Notes: generated by a model from the letters alone, not told the origin. 64,000 nt of DNA from Klebsiella sp. RHBSTW-00484 (GCF_013705725.1 NZ_CP055481.1:5084001-5148000); one strand, 5' to 3'; positions 7,583-20,133 are shown, counted from the stretch's first letter. Made by a program: numbers and translations.

Positions 7583-8777
7583 GCGGCTGTGGCGCTGGCG
7601 TGGTATCGATGTTCAGGGCGTCCCCTGTCAGGGCACGCTTTGGAAAGAGAATCGCCCGCTGGCATTGCAGATGTTGCAGCAGGAGCGAATCATCCCACTG
7701 ACGCTGCGCCGCTGTAGCGTGCAAAATTCACTGTGGCATCCACGCCACAGCGGTGAAATCATCCGCCAGCTAGCCGCGCTACTGCAAGCTGGCCTCCCAC
7801 TGGCGGAGGGGCTGGAACTGCTGGCGCAACAGCAACCCAATGCACAATGGCAGGCCCTGCTGCAAACGCTGGCTGATGACCTGGCGCAAGGCATTTCGCT
7901 TTCGGCTGCCCTGGAGAAATGGCCTGAAGTATTTCCCCCACTCTATTTGGCCATGATCCGTACCGGTGAGCTCACCGGCAAGCTGGAACTTTGCTGCACA
8001 CAGTTAGCCCTTCAGCAGCGAGAACAGCTTCTTCTTAGCGAGAAAGTGAAAAAAGCGCTGCGCTATCCGATTATTATTTTATTCCTGGCGCTGCTGGTGG
8101 TCATGGGGATGCTGTGCTTCGTCTTACCGGAGTTCGCCGCTATCTATCAAACCTTCAATACTCCGCTACCATTACTGACCCGAGCGGTGATGAGCGTCGG
8201 CGATGGGCTAACTCACTATTGGCCTGTTCTGGCTGTACTGGTCATTTTACCTGCAATTATTAATCGGTTGATTCGCCAGAGACTGGGCTGGTTGCTGCAT
8301 CGCCAAAAGCTACTCCACGCGCTGCCAGTATTTGGTAAATTGCTGAGTGGGCAACGGCTTAGCCAGATTTTCACCGTACTTGCGTTAACGCAAAGCGCGG
8401 GTATCAGCTTCTTACAGGGCCTGCAAAGCGTGGAGGAAACCCTAAGCTGCCCGTTATGGCGACAAAGGCTCCAGCAGGTCGGTCTGCAAATTACCCATGG
8501 TGAACCCATCTGGCAGGCGCTGACTCATAGCGGAGGTTTTACACCGCTCTGTCTACAACTCATTCGTACCGGTGAAGCTTCAGGTTCGTTGGATACTATG
8601 CTGGAGAATCTGGCTCGCCATCATAGTGAGCAAACGCATCAGCAGGCAGATAACCTGGCAACCTTACTTGAACCTATAATGCTGGTGATAACTGGAGCGA
8701 TTGTCGGAGTGCTGGTTGTGGCAATGTACTTACCCATTTTTCATCTGGGTGATGCCATTAGCGGGATGGGCGGATAA
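7572..8777 (+). CDS. hofC: Type IV pilus inner-membrane platform protein HofC (GspF family)
   Basis: The 401-residue polytopic membrane protein has the duplicated GspF fold. Two cytoplasmic helical halves each contain RTGE (RTGELTGKLE and RTGEASGSLD). The first is followed by the hydrophobic segment YPIIILFLALLVVMGML, the last by IMLVITGAIVGVLVVAMYLP. Partners in the family are the HofB ATPase and the pilin. It overlaps hofB by 11 bases, indicating translational coupling. The sequence is intact, but it is downstream of the broken ppdD. Confidence 0.95.
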   Translation: MATKRLWRWRGIDVQGVPCQGTLWKENRPLALQMLQQERIIPLTLRRCSVQNSLWHPRHSGEIIRQLAALLQAGLPLAEGLELLAQQQPNAQWQALLQTLADDLAQGISLSAALEKWPEVFPPLYLAMIRTGELTGKLELCCTQLALQQREQLLLSEKVKKALRYPIIILFLALLVVMGMLCFVLPEFAAIYQTFNTPLPLLTRAVMSVGDGLTHYWPVLAVLVILPAIINRLIRQRLGWLLHRQKLLHALPVFGKLLSGQRLSQIFTVLALTQSAGISFLQGLQSVEETLSCPLWRQRLQQVGLQITHGEPIWQALTHSGGFTPLCLQLIRTGEASGSLDTMLENLARHHSEQTHQQADNLATLLEPIMLVITGAIVGVLVVAMYLPIFHLGDAISGMGG

Positions 8778-8778
8778 A

Positions 8779-8800
8779 CGCTGGCGCGAATGCGCCAGCG
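8779..8800 (-). terminator. Hairpin between convergent hofC and guaC
   Basis: CGCTGGCGC (8779-8787) and GCGCCAGCG (8792-8800) form a perfect 9-bp stem with a GAAT loop. On the minus strand it is followed by TTTAT, so it mainly fits guaC. Confidence 0.7.
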
Positions 8801-8807
8801 AGAGGCA

Positions 8808-9851
8808 TTACAGGCTATTGAACACGCGGTTCTCTTGTTCCTGTACGCGAATAAAGGTAGTACGCTTGGTCAGTTCCTTCAGACGTGAAGCACCCACATA
8901 GGTACACGCTGAACGCAGGCCGCCGAGGATATCACGCGCGGTATTTTCAACCGGACCGCGCAGAGGCAGCTTAACAGTTTTACCTTCTGCTGCACGATAC
9001 TGAGCGACACCGCCAACGTGACGGGTCATTGCTGATTCAGAGCTCATACCGTAAAACAGCATGAATTTTTCACCATTTTCTTCAACTACGGTACCGCCGC
9101 TCTCTTCGTGACCTGCCAGCATACCGCCCAGCATCACGAAATCAGCACCACCGCCGAATGCCTTAGCCACATCGCCAGGCATGGTACAGCCACCATCACT
9201 AATGATCTGCCCGCCCAGGCCATGTGCCGCATCGGCACATTCGATAACAGCGGAAAGCTGAGGGTAGCCCACGCCGGTTTTCACACGGGTAGTACATACA
9301 GAGCCCGGACCGATACCGACTTTCACAATATCAGCGCCAGAAAGAACCAATTCTTCACACATTTCACCGGTAACAACGTTACCCGCAATAATGGTTTTTT
9401 GCGGCCAGGCTTCGCGGGCTTTGGCAACAAACTGCACAAAGTGTTCGGAATAACCATTTGCGACGTCAATACACACGAAGCTAAGCTGCGGATTCTGGGT
9501 CAGGATCTGTTGAGTTTTTTCAAAGTCTGCATTGGAAGTGCCAGTAGAGACCATGACGTGTTTCACTATATCTGCGGATTCGCCCTGTACAAACGCCTGC
9601 CACTGCTCAACGCTGTAATGCTTATGGACTGCAGTCAGAACGCCAAAGGAGGCCAGAGCTTTAGCCATAGCAAAGGTGCCGACAGTATCCATATTGGCCG
9701 CAATGATTGGCACACCGGACCAGGTCTGGCCAGAGTGTTTGAAGGTGAATTCACGTTCCAGCTGTACATCAGAACGGCTTTTGAGGGTAGAACGTTTCGG
9801 GCGGATAAGAACGTCTTTAAAACCAAGCTTCAAATCTTCTTCAATACGCAT
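8808..9851 (-). CDS. guaC: GMP reductase
   Basis: GuaC deaminates GMP to IMP with NADPH, linking guanine to adenine nucleotide pools in the cytosol. The 347 residues match the usual enterobacterial length. The IMPDH-family loop with the catalytic cysteine is seen as [11 protein letters not shown], and the phosphate-binding segment as [10 protein letters not shown]. The chosen start gives [20 protein letters not shown], the conserved N-terminus. An ATG 22 codons earlier lies in the upstream control region and is rejected. The gene is read towards hofC and diverges from coaE. Confidence 0.97.
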   Translation of the reverse strand: MRIEEDLKLGFKDVLIRPKRSTLKSRSDVQLEREFTFKHSGQTWSGVPIIAANMDTVGTFAMAKALASFGVLTAVHKHYSVEQWQAFVQGESADIVKHVMVSTGTSNADFEKTQQILTQNPQLSFVCIDVANGYSEHFVQFVAKAREAWPQKTIIAGNVVTGEMCEELVLSGADIVKVGIGPGSVCTTRVKTGVGYPQLSAVIECADAAHGLGGQIISDGGCTMPGDVAKAFGGGADFVMLGGMLAGHEESGGTVVEENGEKFMLFYGMSSESAMTRHVGGVAQYRAAEGKTVKLPLRGPVENTARDILGGLRSACTYVGASRLKELTKRTTFIRVQEQENRVFNSL

Positions 9852-10198
9852 GTGCGAATTCCTGGGGTTAATTGCATTATTGTGAGAGCACAACTCCAGT
9901 GACGTTATCATACGCACGAATCATGACCGCGCAAGACTGCGATTTTCACTTTTTTTACGCTACAATCGTATAAATTTACCTGGTGAATAGCCAAAAGTGA
10001 TTTTGCAACACTCAATCACCAACGTATCATTTTTAACCAATTGATTTACATGTACAAAAAAACCAGAATGCGTTGTGAAAGCAATTTATCGGCTTGACAA
10101 CCAACCGATAAAAACCGCCCCCACAGTGTAGTCTCGCCGTGAATAGCGGACTGTCTCAAAGAAAAATGTGCATGTTGTCAGTTTCAGGATTGAAGCCT
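9852..10198. promoter_or_regulatory. Divergent guaC-coaE control region
   Basis: This 347-base gap must hold the promoters of both genes. A perfect 8-bp inverted repeat, TTTATCGG (10085-10092) and CCGATAAA (10105-10112), encloses a 12-base loop containing TTGACA. It could be an operator over the coaE promoter. No riboswitch or gene is seen. Confidence 0.4.
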
Positions 10199-10819
10199 AT
10201 GAAGTACACGGTAGCGTTAACGGGCGGCATCGGCAGTGGTAAAAGTACCGTAGCCGATGCATTTGCACATCTTGGAGTTAACGTTATCGATGCCGATGTT
10301 ATCGCGCGTCAGGTTGTAGAACCCGGAACCCCGGCGCTTGATGCTATCGCTGAACGCTTCGGCCAGCAGATACTCAACGAAGACGGAACGCTGAACCGTC
10401 GCGCTCTGCGTGAACACATCTTTGCTCATGCTATGGATAAAAACTGGCTTAACGCGCTGTTGCACCCCAAAATTCAGCAGGAAACGCGTCGACAGATGCA
10501 GCTTGCAACCTCGTCTTATATTCTCTGGGTTGTACCATTACTGGTCGAAAATCGTTTGTCCGCCAAAGCCGATCGCGTACTGGTTGTCGATGTGCCAAAA
10601 GAGACACAAATAGAGCGCACGATGCTCCGCGATCGGGTCAGCCGCCAACATGCGGAACATATTCTCGCCGCTCAGGCCACGCGCGAGCAGCGTCTTGCCG
10701 TTGCGGATGATGTTATTGAAAATATGGGTCCACCTGCGGCTATTGCAGCAGATGTCGCCCGCCTGCATAAAAAGTATCAAACGCTGGCATTGCAGGCCGC
10801 CTCACAGGAAAAAACGTAA
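10199..10819 (+). CDS. coaE: Dephospho-CoA kinase
   Basis: CoaE phosphorylates the 3'-hydroxyl of dephospho-CoA, the last step of coenzyme A synthesis. The P-loop GGIGSGKST lies near residue 8 of this 206-residue protein. An upstream ATG adds 20 residues before the conserved KYTVALTGG start and is rejected on family length. The stop overlaps the zapD start by one base (TAATG), so coaE, zapD and yacG form a compact operon as in E. coli. Confidence 0.96.
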   Translation: MKYTVALTGGIGSGKSTVADAFAHLGVNVIDADVIARQVVEPGTPALDAIAERFGQQILNEDGTLNRRALREHIFAHAMDKNWLNALLHPKIQQETRRQMQLATSSYILWVVPLLVENRLSAKADRVLVVDVPKETQIERTMLRDRVSRQHAEHILAAQATREQRLAVADDVIENMGPPAAIAADVARLHKKYQTLALQAASQEKT

Positions 10820-11562
10820 TGCATACCCCTGTTCTATTTGAACATCCGCTCAATGAAAAAATGCGCACCTGGCTGCGTATTGAGTTTTTGCTTCAGCAGC
10901 TATCCGTACACCCAATTATCACCAGCCATGCGGATGCACTTCATTTTTTCCGTAATATCGGCGATCTCTTAGATGTCCTTGAACGTGGCGAAGTCCGTAC
11001 CGATCTGATGAAAGAACTGGAACGCCAACAGCGGAAATTACAATCCTGGGCAGAAGTCCCTGGTGTCGATCAGGAACGTATCAATACGCTGCGCCAGCAG
11101 TTGAAGCAGTTATCCAGCATGCTGATCTCAGCCCCTCGCATTGGTCAATTTCTGCGCGAAGATCGTCTGGTCGGACTGGTACGCCAACGCTTAAGTATCC
11201 CCGGCGGTTGCTGCAGCTTTGATCTCCCAACGCTACATATCTGGTTGCATATGCCCCAGGAATATCGCGATGAACAGGTTAGCAAGTGGCTGTCCAGCCT
11301 CGACCCTCTGTCACAATCGCTGGTGCTCATTCTCGATCTGATCCGCAACTCAGCCGCCTTTCGCAAGCAGACCAGCCTGAACGGTTTTTATCAGGATAAC
11401 GGCGAGGATGCCGATCTGTTACGCCTGCGTTTGGATCTTGCCAGCCAGCTGTACCCGCAAATATCCGGTCATAAGAGCCGTTTTGCTATCCGCTTTTTGC
11501 CGCTGGACAGCGAGCATGGCATCGTGCCAGAGCGTTTTGATTTTGAACTGGCCTGTTGTTAA
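10819..11562 (+). CDS. zapD: Cell division protein ZapD (FtsZ-bundling factor)
   Basis: The 247-residue protein is recognised from its start ([20 protein letters not shown]) and its length as ZapD/YacF. This cytosolic dimer cross-links FtsZ protofilaments at the division ring by binding the FtsZ C-terminal tail. An alpha-helical N-terminal part is followed by a beta-rich C-terminal part. Translation is coupled to coaE by a one-base overlap. Its partner FtsZ is encoded 5.3 kb away in this window and ends in the conserved [14 protein letters not shown] peptide. Confidence 0.95.
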   Translation: MHTPVLFEHPLNEKMRTWLRIEFLLQQLSVHPIITSHADALHFFRNIGDLLDVLERGEVRTDLMKELERQQRKLQSWAEVPGVDQERINTLRQQLKQLSSMLISAPRIGQFLREDRLVGLVRQRLSIPGGCCSFDLPTLHIWLHMPQEYRDEQVSKWLSSLDPLSQSLVLILDLIRNSAAFRKQTSLNGFYQDNGEDADLLRLRLDLASQLYPQISGHKSRFAIRFLPLDSEHGIVPERFDFELACC

Positions 11563-11571
11563 GGAGAAAAT

Positions 11572-11766
11572 ATGTCAGAAGAGATAACCGTCAATTGCCC
11601 AACCTGCAGCAAAACTGTGGTCTGGAATGAACAGAGCCCGTATCGCCCTTTTTGCTCCAAGCGCTGCCAGCTTATTGATTTAGGCGAATGGGCAGCAGAA
11701 GAAAAACGCATCCCAAGCAGTAGCGATCTATCAGACAGCGATGGCTGGAGCGAAGAGAAAGAGTAA
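11572..11766 (+). CDS. yacG: Zinc-binding DNA gyrase inhibitor YacG
   Basis: The 64-residue protein has a four-cysteine zinc finger: CPTC near residue 9 and CSKRC near residue 28, followed by [12 protein letters not shown]. In E. coli YacG binds GyrB and blocks DNA binding by gyrase. GGAG precedes the ATG and the gene starts 9 bases after zapD, so it is the last gene of the coaE operon. The acidic tail after residue 45 is typical. Confidence 0.93.
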   Translation: MSEEITVNCPTCSKTVVWNEQSPYRPFCSKRCQLIDLGEWAAEEKRIPSSSDLSDSDGWSEEKE

Positions 11767-11786
11767 GTCGTCTGGTTTTTTCTTAA

Positions 11787-11811
11787 GGCGGGCAAGCATA
11801 GCGCTCCCGCC
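11787..11811. terminator. Weak hairpin between yacG and mutT
   Basis: GGCGGG and CCCGCC flank a 13-base loop between the convergent genes yacG and mutT. There is no T-run directly after it, so its terminator role is uncertain. Confidence 0.35.
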
Positions 11812-11831
11812 ATAATTTACCGAATAATGGC

Positions 11832-12224
11832 TCATGAGTTTTGAACTAATTTTGCAATCACAGGCTCATTTGCGGGAGGGAAATCCTCAGCATTCAGCGC
11901 ATTCTGCGCCATCCAACGGCCAGGTTGCCCCTCTTTCCCCCACGGTTCACCTTCCCAGACATCTACCAGCCAGAACCACAGCGTGATATGGCGGTCAGGA
12001 AACTGATATTCCAGCTTATCGAACAGGCGGCACGATTTAACCGTAATGCCCACTTCTTCCTGCAATTCACGAACTAATGCCTGCTCCGACGACTCACCCT
12101 CTTCAATTTTTCCACCGGGAAATTCAAGTTTATTCGCCATATGCGCATCAGCAGACCGCTGGGTTATAAAAATCTCGCCTTGCGGATTGCGGATGATACC
12201 GACTGAGATTTGCAGTTTCTTCAT
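11832..12224 (-). CDS. mutT: 8-oxo-dGTP diphosphatase MutT
   Basis: MutT hydrolyses 8-oxo-dGTP so that oxidised guanine is not built into DNA. The Nudix box is complete: GGKIEEGESSEQALVRELQE and then EVGI, with the catalytic glutamates in REL-EE. The start chosen gives MKKLQISVGIIRNPQGEIF (130 residues), the family N-terminus, with GGA 9 nt upstream. An ATG three codons earlier overlaps that site. It follows secA on the same strand, separated by a perfect hairpin. Confidence 0.95.
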   Translation of the reverse strand: MKKLQISVGIIRNPQGEIFITQRSADAHMANKLEFPGGKIEEGESSEQALVRELQEEVGITVKSCRLFDKLEYQFPDRHITLWFWLVDVWEGEPWGKEGQPGRWMAQNALNAEDFPPANEPVIAKLVQNS

Positions 12225-12241
12225 TGTATTCATTCCATAAA

Positions 12242-12265
12242 AAAGGCGCAGATATCTGCGCCTTT
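12242..12265 (-). terminator. Perfect 24-bp palindrome after secA
   Basis: The bases AAAGGCGCAGAT and its exact complement form a perfect palindrome ending in TTT on both strands. It lies 19 bases after the secA stop and before mutT, and could act in either direction. Confidence 0.75.
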
Positions 12266-12284
12266 ATGTTTAATGTTGTAGAGC

Positions 12285-14990
12285 TTAGCTCAGGCGACCG
12301 TGGCACTGCTTGAATTTTTTCCCAGAACCGCATGGGCAAGGATCGTTACGGCCCACTTTGCGATCGCCTGTTTGCTCCGCCAGTGCGGCAGCGGCGGCGG
12401 TGTCATCATCCTGATGACTAAGCTGCTGCATCTGCGCGAGACGTTCAGCCTCTTCACGACGCTGCTGCTCCATCGCCTCAACCTCTTCCGGCATCCGCAC
12501 CTGGACCTTGCTCAACGTGCTAATCACTTCATATTTCAGCGATTCCAGCATAGAAGCGAACATTGAGAAGGATTCACGCTTATATTCCTGCTTCGGATCT
12601 TTCTGCGCATAGCCGCGCAGGTGGATACCCTGACGCAGGTAGTCCATTGCCGCCAGATGCTCTTTCCAAAGGGAGTCCAGAGTCTGCAGCATGACGCCTT
12701 TCTCGAAGTGACGCATCATCTCAGCGCCAACAACCTCTTCCTTACGCTGATAAGTTTCGATAGCGCTCTGCAGAATACGCTCGCGCAGGGTTTCTTCATG
12801 CAGCTCCGGCTCTTTATCCAGCCACTCTTTGATTGGCATGTCGAGATCGAAGTCGTTTTTCAGACGTTCCTGCAAGCCTTCAACATCCCACATTTCCTCC
12901 AGAGACTGCGGCGGAATGTGCGCATCAATAGTCACTTTGAAAACGTCTTCGCGGATACTGTTAATCGTTTCGCTCACATCAGACACATCCAACAGCTCGT
13001 TACGCTGGCTGTAGATTGCGCGACGCTGGTCGTTAGCAACATCATCATATTCCAGCAGTTGCTTACGAATATCAAAGTTGCGGCTTTCCACTTTACGCTG
13101 AGCATTGGCAATCGCCTTGGTCACCCAAGGGTGCTCAATCGCTTCGCCAGGCTTCATGCCCAATTTACGCATCATGCCCGACACACGGTCAGAGGCAAAA
13201 ATACGCATCAGCGCATCTTCCATCGACAGATAGAAACGGGAAGAACCGGCATCCCCTTGACGACCTGAACGGCCACGGAGCTGGTTATCAATACGGCGAG
13301 ATTCGTGACGCTCGGTACCAATGATATGCAGGCCGCCTGCAGCCAATACGGCTTCGTGGCGAACCTGCCAGTCAGCTTTGATCTGAGCAATCTGCTCCGG
13401 CGTCGGATCCTCCAGCTCTGCAACTTCAGCCTGCCAGCTACCACCCAGCACAATATCGGTCCCACGGCCCGCCATGTTGGTTGCGATAGTTACGGTTGAG
13501 GGATAGCCTGCCTGAGCAACGATATCGGCCTCACTGGCGTGGAACTTAGCGTTCAGGACGTTGTGTTTGATACCGGCTTTAGTTAATTCGTTAGAGACCA
13601 CTTCCGATTTTTCAATGGAAATAGTCCCCACCAGGACCGGCTGACCCGCAGCGGTACGCTCTTTGATATCTTCAATAATGGCCTGAATTTTTTCCGCTTC
13701 GGTCATATAGACCAGGTCCGCCATATCTTTACGAATCATCGGGCGGTTGGTCGGAACCACAACGGTATCCAGTTTGTAGATCGAGCTAAATTCAAAGGCT
13801 TCGGTATCGGCAGTACCGGTCATCCCCGCCAGTTTCTCGTACAGACGGAAATAGTTCTGGAAGGTGATCGAGGCCAGCGTCTGGTTTTCGTTCTGGATAT
13901 CAACGCCTTCTTTCGCTTCAACAGCCTGGTGCAGGCCATCTGACCAGCGACGACCTTGCATAGTACGACCGGTATGTTCGTCGACGATGATAACTTCGCC
14001 ATCTTTAACGATGTAGTCAACGTCACGCGTGAACAGCACATGAGCACGCAGCGCGGCGGTAACGTGATGCATCAGCATGATGTTAGTCGGTGAGTAAAGA
14101 GACTCACCTTCATCCATGATGCCTTCGTTAACCAGCAGCTCTTCAATCAACACCAGACCGCGTTCAGTCAGGTTAACCTGACGCGCTTTCTCATCGACAG
14201 AGAAGTGACCTTCACCGGTAAAGGTCTCAGAATCTTCTTTCTCCTGACGCACCAGATGCGGGATGATTTTGTTCACTTTCTTATACATTTCGGAGCTGTC
14301 TTCAGCCGGGCCAGAAATGATAAGTGGGGTACGCGCCTCATCAATCAGGATGGAGTCCACCTCATCCACCAGCGCATAGTGCAGTTTGCGCTGTACGCGT
14401 TCTTCAGGACTAAACGCCATGTTGTCGCGCAGATAGTCAAAACCATATTCATTGTTAGTACCGTAGGTAATATCTGCACCGTATGCTTCGCGCTTGGCCG
14501 GAGCTGGCAGGCCAGACATGTTGATACCCACGCTCATCCCGAGGAACTCAAACAGCGGGCGGTTGTTTTCCGCATCACGTTGCGCCAGGTAATCGTTGAC
14601 GGTAACCACGTGTACACCTTTACCAGTCAGTGCATTAAGATATGCTGGCAGGGTTGCGGTCAGGGTTTTACCTTCACCAGTACGCATCTCCGCGATGCAG
14701 CGCTCATTAAGCACCATCCCGCCCAGCAGCTGGACATCAAAGTGGCGCATACCAAAAACACGCTTACTGGCTTCGCGTACCACCGCGAAGGCTTCGGGAA
14801 TCAAACTCTCCAGGCTTTCGCCTTTTTCCAGACGCGCACGGAACTCGACGGTTTTAGCCTTCAGCTCATCATCAGAAAGTTTTTCCATGGACGGTTCCAT
14901 GGCATTGATGACGTTGACGGCTTTGCGCATACGACGCAGTGTACGGTCATTACGGCTACCGAATACTTTAGTTAATAATTTGATTAGCAT
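12285..14990 (-). CDS. secA: Preprotein translocase ATPase SecA
   Basis: SecA drives unfolded secretory proteins through SecYEG by ATP hydrolysis. All landmarks are present in 901 residues. They are Walker A (MRTGEGKTL, near 105), [15 protein letters not shown] with the DEAD-like site near 209, the second motor domain with [10 protein letters not shown], and the C-terminal zinc finger [14 protein letters not shown] that binds SecB and phospholipid. It follows secM and should be under SecM arrest control. No frame damage is seen. Confidence 0.98.
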   Translation of the reverse strand: MLIKLLTKVFGSRNDRTLRRMRKAVNVINAMEPSMEKLSDDELKAKTVEFRARLEKGESLESLIPEAFAVVREASKRVFGMRHFDVQLLGGMVLNERCIAEMRTGEGKTLTATLPAYLNALTGKGVHVVTVNDYLAQRDAENNRPLFEFLGMSVGINMSGLPAPAKREAYGADITYGTNNEYGFDYLRDNMAFSPEERVQRKLHYALVDEVDSILIDEARTPLIISGPAEDSSEMYKKVNKIIPHLVRQEKEDSETFTGEGHFSVDEKARQVNLTERGLVLIEELLVNEGIMDEGESLYSPTNIMLMHHVTAALRAHVLFTRDVDYIVKDGEVIIVDEHTGRTMQGRRWSDGLHQAVEAKEGVDIQNENQTLASITFQNYFRLYEKLAGMTGTADTEAFEFSSIYKLDTVVVPTNRPMIRKDMADLVYMTEAEKIQAIIEDIKERTAAGQPVLVGTISIEKSEVVSNELTKAGIKHNVLNAKFHASEADIVAQAGYPSTVTIATNMAGRGTDIVLGGSWQAEVAELEDPTPEQIAQIKADWQVRHEAVLAAGGLHIIGTERHESRRIDNQLRGRSGRQGDAGSSRFYLSMEDALMRIFASDRVSGMMRKLGMKPGEAIEHPWVTKAIANAQRKVESRNFDIRKQLLEYDDVANDQRRAIYSQRNELLDVSDVSETINSIREDVFKVTIDAHIPPQSLEEMWDVEGLQERLKNDFDLDMPIKEWLDKEPELHEETLRERILQSAIETYQRKEEVVGAEMMRHFEKGVMLQTLDSLWKEHLAAMDYLRQGIHLRGYAQKDPKQEYKRESFSMFASMLESLKYEVISTLSKVQVRMPEEVEAMEQQRREEAERLAQMQQLSHQDDDTAAAAALAEQTGDRKVGRNDPCPCGSGKKFKQCHGRLS

Positions 14991-15051
14991 AATAAAATCT
15001 CAAACGCCCCGCGATGCGGAGTCACAAAAAATAGAAAGGTTCGTTTTTGTT

Positions 15052-15561
15052 TCAGCTGAGACGTTGAGGCCCGGCGCGGATACCCGTTACCTGGCTAATC
15101 CAGGTACAGACACGAAATGCACAATGAGACCAGGACGGGTTATATGCCACCTGGCGGACAATGGCTGGCGGTTTGCTCTCCTGCGTCAGCAGCGCGCTGA
15201 GCGTGTCGAGCAGGGCCAGATGTTGTGCCTGAAGCGGCGAAGATTCTTCGGCTACCGGCAACACCTGCGGTGCCATCGCAAATGACAGGTGACGAATGAC
15301 CGTGCGAATAGCGTGCTGATGCCAGTAATCAACCGTGAAATTGGGGCGACGATTGGAGGATTCCAGCAGTGCCAGCTGAGAGAAGTTAACTTTAGCCGGG
15401 TTATGGTTGCTGGATGTCGTTTTTGCAGGTGATGCGGTTTCATGCTCATGAGCATTACTGAGCGCAGGCAGGCCAAGGCTAGCCGCGACCATCCCCAACA
15501 GGAGATGCGGCCAAAAATACCGTCTGCCAAACTGTCGCCAGCGCGTCAGCAATCCACTCAC
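15052..15561 (-). CDS. secM: SecM secretion monitor
   Basis: SecM is a periplasm-targeted regulatory nascent chain. When its export is slow it stalls the ribosome, opening the secA ribosome site on the same mRNA. The stall sequence is intact near the C-terminus: [17 protein letters not shown] (149-165) keeps F, WI and GIRAGP of the known motif. The intervening residues differ from the E. coli version. The N-terminus is a long signal peptide (basic start, then [19 protein letters not shown]). The gene is 169 residues and lies 61 bases before secA. Confidence 0.95.
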   Translation of the reverse strand: MSGLLTRWRQFGRRYFWPHLLLGMVAASLGLPALSNAHEHETASPAKTTSSNHNPAKVNFSQLALLESSNRRPNFTVDYWHQHAIRTVIRHLSFAMAPQVLPVAEESSPLQAQHLALLDTLSALLTQESKPPAIVRQVAYNPSWSHCAFRVCTWISQVTGIRAGPQRLS

Positions 15562-15751
15562 TTACATTACCTTTATGTTGGTAGCAACCCTGAGAAATAT
15601 TTTGCGCCCAAATATTAACATTAATACGCCATCACAGCAGCAGGAATGAAGGCTTACGCGGGGTAAAAACGTTTAAAAAAGGAGCGAACGCACGATAAAT
15701 GCAGAAGAAAGATCGGAGCAGAATACAGGACTGGAAACTCAGAAAGAAAAA

Positions 15752-15793
15752 CGACTGGCTCCCTGGCCGGAGAGAGTACCAGGTTACCAGTCG
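15752..15793 (-). other. Long hairpin between lpxC and secM
   Basis: CGACTGG (15752-15758) pairs with CCAGTCG (15787-15793), and CCTGG/CCAGG can extend the stem inside. It lies 21 bases after the lpxC stop. No T-run follows, so it may be a partial terminator or an mRNA-stabilising structure rather than a full stop. Confidence 0.4.
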
Positions 15794-15813
15794 AATTTAC
15801 TGCATGGTCAGGC

Positions 15814-16752
<939 letters not shown>

Positions 16753-16831
16753 CTATCCAACCGAAGTGTACAATACATTCGGCAGGCCAGTTTAGCACAA
16801 AGAGCGCAGATGCCCAACTTCCAGCCAATTC

Positions 16832-17983
16832 TTAGTCGGCTTGCTTACGCAGGAACGCTGGAATATCCAGATAATCCGGCTCTTTTGCAGTTTGTGGCGT
16901 ATTGTCGTTCACCACTTTAGCTGCCGGTTTCTGCTCTTGATTCAATGGAGACATACCGTGCTGCTGGTAGCGATCCATCACTGGCTGCTGAACCTGTTTG
17001 TTGGTTACCAGGGTAATTTCTGGACGTTTGTCCATACCGATACCGGTGGCCACAACGGTCACGCGCAGCTCGTCGTTCATATCCGGATCCAGAGAGGTAC
17101 CGATAACCACGGTCGCGTTATCCGAAGCAAATGCACGAATAGTGTTACCTACAGTCTCGAACTCATCCAGACGCAGATCGAAGCCCGCGGTGATGTTGAC
17201 CAGTACGCCGCGCGCGCCGGACAGATCGATATCTTCCAGCAGCGGGGAAGATATGGCCATTTCAGCCGCTTCTTCTGCACGGTCTTCACCGCTCGCCACA
17301 CCGGAGCCCATCATCGCGTAGCCCATTTCAGACATCACGGTACGCACGTCTGCAAAGTCGACGTTCATCAGACCCGGACGGGTAATCAGTTCGGCGATCC
17401 CTTGCACCGCGCCTTTCAGCACGTCGTTTGCTGCGCCAAAAGCGTCAAGCAGCGAGATACCGCGACCCAGGACTTTCAGCAGCTTGTCGTTCGGGATAGT
17501 GATCAGCGAGTCTACGTGCTTGGACAGCTCAGTAATCCCCTGCTCAGCGAATGCCATGCGCTTCTTGCCTTCGAAATTGAAAGGCTTGGTCACGACGGCA
17601 ACGGTCAGGATACCTAAATCTTTTGCTACTTCAGCGACAACAGGTGCCGCACCGGTTCCGGTACCGCCGCCCATACCGGCTGCGATAAATACCATGTCTG
17701 CGCCGTCAAGAGCAGCGCGCAGCGCTTCACGATCTTCATCCGCCGCATTACGGCCAACTTCCGGGTTTGCGCCTGCGCCCAGACCTTTGGTAATACCGCT
17801 ACCGATCTGAATAGTCTGGCCAACCGCTGTTTTGCGCAGAGCCTGCGCGTCGGTGTTCACCGCAAAAAATTCAACACCCTCAATGCGCTCGCGCACCATG
17901 TGCTCAACGGCGTTACCGCCGCCGCCACCGACGCCGATGACTTTAATCACCGCGTCGTTGGTCAGTTCCATAGGTTCAAACAT
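16832..17983 (-). CDS. ftsZ: Cell division GTPase FtsZ
   Basis: FtsZ is the tubulin-like GTPase that polymerises into the division ring. The tubulin signature [10 protein letters not shown] lies near residue 104, and the T7 catalytic loop [11 protein letters not shown] near 207. The conserved C-terminal peptide [14 protein letters not shown], which docks FtsA, ZipA and ZapD, ends the 383-residue chain. A variable linker rich in Gln and Pro precedes it. It lies 62 bases after ftsA. Confidence 0.98.
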   Translation of the reverse strand: MFEPMELTNDAVIKVIGVGGGGGNAVEHMVRERIEGVEFFAVNTDAQALRKTAVGQTIQIGSGITKGLGAGANPEVGRNAADEDREALRAALDGADMVFIAAGMGGGTGTGAAPVVAEVAKDLGILTVAVVTKPFNFEGKKRMAFAEQGITELSKHVDSLITIPNDKLLKVLGRGISLLDAFGAANDVLKGAVQGIAELITRPGLMNVDFADVRTVMSEMGYAMMGSGVASGEDRAEEAAEMAISSPLLEDIDLSGARGVLVNITAGFDLRLDEFETVGNTIRAFASDNATVVIGTSLDPDMNDELRVTVVATGIGMDKRPEITLVTNKQVQQPVMDRYQQHGMSPLNQEQKPAAKVVNDNTPQTAKEPDYLDIPAFLRKQAD

Positions 17984-18045
17984 AATTTCTCTCTCCGTTG
18001 TGCCTGTCGCCTGAGAACGCTAATTTTCTGCGTTCTCTTAAAAAA

Positions 18046-19302
18046 TTAAAACTCTTTTCGCAACCAACTGTTGAGCCGTTTGATCCACGACCCAACCGTT
18101 ACGCGTTTTTCCACTTCGGCTTCACCACTGAGATGAGATTCCTTCCCGTAGTGCAGCAGCCCAACCGCCGTTGAGTAATACGGCTCCTGGGCATAATCCG
18201 TTAATCCGGTAATGTTCAGCGGCGCACCGATTCGTACCTGCGTATGGAACACTCGCTGTGCACAGGCGGCAAGACCTTCAATTTGCGCCGCGCCGCCGGT
18301 TAATACAATTCCTGCCGCCAGATGGTGCTTCACCCCTTGCTGGCGGAGCTGCTCCTGCAGTTGCAGGATCTCTTCGTTTACCAGGTTGAGCAATTCGGTA
18401 TATCGCGGCTCAATAACCTCAGCCAGCGTCTGACGCTGCAGACTACGAGGTGGACGTCCACCCACGCTTGGCACTTCGACGTTCTCGTCTTTACCTACGA
18501 TGGAACCTAGCGCGCAACCATGACGTACCTTAATGGCTTCAGCGTCGCTCGGCGGCGTACCGAAGGCGTAGGCGATATCGCTGGTCACTACGTTGCCCGC
18601 ATACGGGATCACTTTGGTATGACGCAACGCGCCGCCGGTATAGACGGCAATATCCATTGTACCACCGCCGATATCCACCACGCAGACGCCCAGTTCACGT
18701 TCATCTTCTGTTAATACGGAATAGCTTGCGGCTAAACCGGCAAATATCAGTTGGTCGACTTTCAGACCACAACGTTCCACCGCTTTGACAATATTTTTCG
18801 CCATATCGTTATGGCAGGTAATCAAATGCACTTTCGCCTGCATGCGGACACCAGACAGTCCGACAGGGTTTTTAATCCCTTCCTGGTAGTCGATAGCATA
18901 TTCTTGAGGGATAACGTGCAGAACACGATGCTCATCGCGCACGCGAACCGACTTCGCGGTATGCACTACGTTCTCGACGTCATCCTGCGTCACTTCCTCT
19001 TCAGAAATCGGCACCATACCAATTTCATTTTGACAGCTGATATGTTTGCCTGAAAGCGCCAGATAGACTGACGAGATCTGGCAATCGGCCATCAGTTCGG
19101 CCTGGTCAATGGCGCGCTGTACGCATTTCACCACGGATTCCAGGTCGTTCACTCCGCCTTTATCCATACCACGCGATGGGCAACTGCCCACGCCAATGAT
19201 ATTAATCATGCCGTCGGGCAGAACTTCCCCTACTAAAGCGGCAACCTTAGCGGTGCCGATCTCCAGTCCAACTACCAGTTTTCTGTCCGTCGCCTTGATC
19301 AT
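18046..19302 (-). CDS. ftsA: Cell division protein FtsA
   Basis: FtsA is an actin-fold ATPase that tethers FtsZ to the inner membrane. The phosphate loops are visible ([15 protein letters not shown] near residue 12 and [17 protein letters not shown] near 205). The C-terminal amphipathic membrane helix is [14 protein letters not shown]. Its length of 418 residues is close to the E. coli protein (420). Its start overlaps the ftsQ stop by 4 bases (ATGA), so ftsQ and ftsA are translationally coupled. Confidence 0.98.
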   Translation of the reverse strand: MIKATDRKLVVGLEIGTAKVAALVGEVLPDGMINIIGVGSCPSRGMDKGGVNDLESVVKCVQRAIDQAELMADCQISSVYLALSGKHISCQNEIGMVPISEEEVTQDDVENVVHTAKSVRVRDEHRVLHVIPQEYAIDYQEGIKNPVGLSGVRMQAKVHLITCHNDMAKNIVKAVERCGLKVDQLIFAGLAASYSVLTEDERELGVCVVDIGGGTMDIAVYTGGALRHTKVIPYAGNVVTSDIAYAFGTPPSDAEAIKVRHGCALGSIVGKDENVEVPSVGGRPPRSLQRQTLAEVIEPRYTELLNLVNEEILQLQEQLRQQGVKHHLAAGIVLTGGAAQIEGLAACAQRVFHTQVRIGAPLNITGLTDYAQEPYYSTAVGLLHYGKESHLSGEAEVEKRVTVGSWIKRLNSWLRKEF

Positions 19303-20132
19303 TGTTGTTCTGCCTGTGCCTGATTCTGTTGTTGATTAGTTTCCTCTACGGGAACCGGTACCCAACCGACTGCCGCCCCCGAGTCATAACGCAAATCAAC
19401 GTAGCTTATCCGTTTGCCGTCGGTCTGCGCCTGCTGCTGAAGAACCGGGTAGAGTTCCATAAAGCGCTGAAGCCGTTTCATGGTGTCGCCCCGACCAAGA
19501 TTGAGCTTAATATCGTTATTAAGCGTCAACTGCCAGGAACGGCGCGCGGTCATTGCCGCCACTTTCAACGTGAATTTATCCTTTGCCAGCACCTGCCCCA
19601 TGTCGCGGTATCCTTGAAGAACTTCGTTCTCGCTACCTTCCGGGCCGTATAACATTGGTAAATTCTGTTTACTGGTGCGATCTGACGGCACGCTGAAAGA
19701 ATTCCCTTCCACGTCGACCATATGCTGATCATTCCAGCGCGCAATCGGCACATATTCAACCAGATGAATCTTCAATTCGTCCGGCCACTGCTTTCTAACG
19801 CTCGCCTGCTTAATCCACGGCAGACGCTCAATCTGGCTTTGAATAATGTTGACGTCCTGTGTCATGAAGGTACCCGGTGAACCTAACGCCAGAATCGCCT
19901 GACGGATATCATCATTACGCGTGTAGTGACGATCGCCGGTAACCACCATCTTTGACAGCGGTAAACGCTGTGCATCTTCCATCCAACCCAGAACCATCCA
20001 TCCGCTGACCAGCACGGTACATAGCACCGCCAGCAGGAAGAAAATGCCTGCCAGGCGAGTTCCATTACTTCTACGCGAAGAAGATTCTTCCTCTTCTTCG
20101 TGGTTCCGCGTATTCAGCGCAGCCTGCGACAT
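19299..20132 (-). CDS. ftsQ: Cell division protein FtsQ
   Basis: FtsQ is a bitopic protein that links early and late division proteins through FtsB and FtsL. A cytoplasmic N-terminal tail ([20 protein letters not shown]) is followed by one membrane segment ([20 protein letters not shown]). Then comes a POTRA domain starting [17 protein letters not shown] and a beta domain. The chosen start MSQAALNTR gives 277 residues. An upstream ATG would extend into ddlB and is rejected. The ddlB stop is one base upstream. Confidence 0.96.
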   Translation of the reverse strand: MSQAALNTRNHEEEEESSSRRSNGTRLAGIFFLLAVLCTVLVSGWMVLGWMEDAQRLPLSKMVVTGDRHYTRNDDIRQAILALGSPGTFMTQDVNIIQSQIERLPWIKQASVRKQWPDELKIHLVEYVPIARWNDQHMVDVEGNSFSVPSDRTSKQNLPMLYGPEGSENEVLQGYRDMGQVLAKDKFTLKVAAMTARRSWQLTLNNDIKLNLGRGDTMKRLQRFMELYPVLQQQAQTDGKRISYVDLRYDSGAAVGWVPVPVEETNQQQNQAQAEQQ

Positions 20133-20133
20133 A

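Noticed and set aside
9108..9902. Long open frame opposite guaC (264 codons)
   Set aside because: It lies wholly antisense to the conserved guaC gene, has no family features, and its length follows from the codon bias of guaC.
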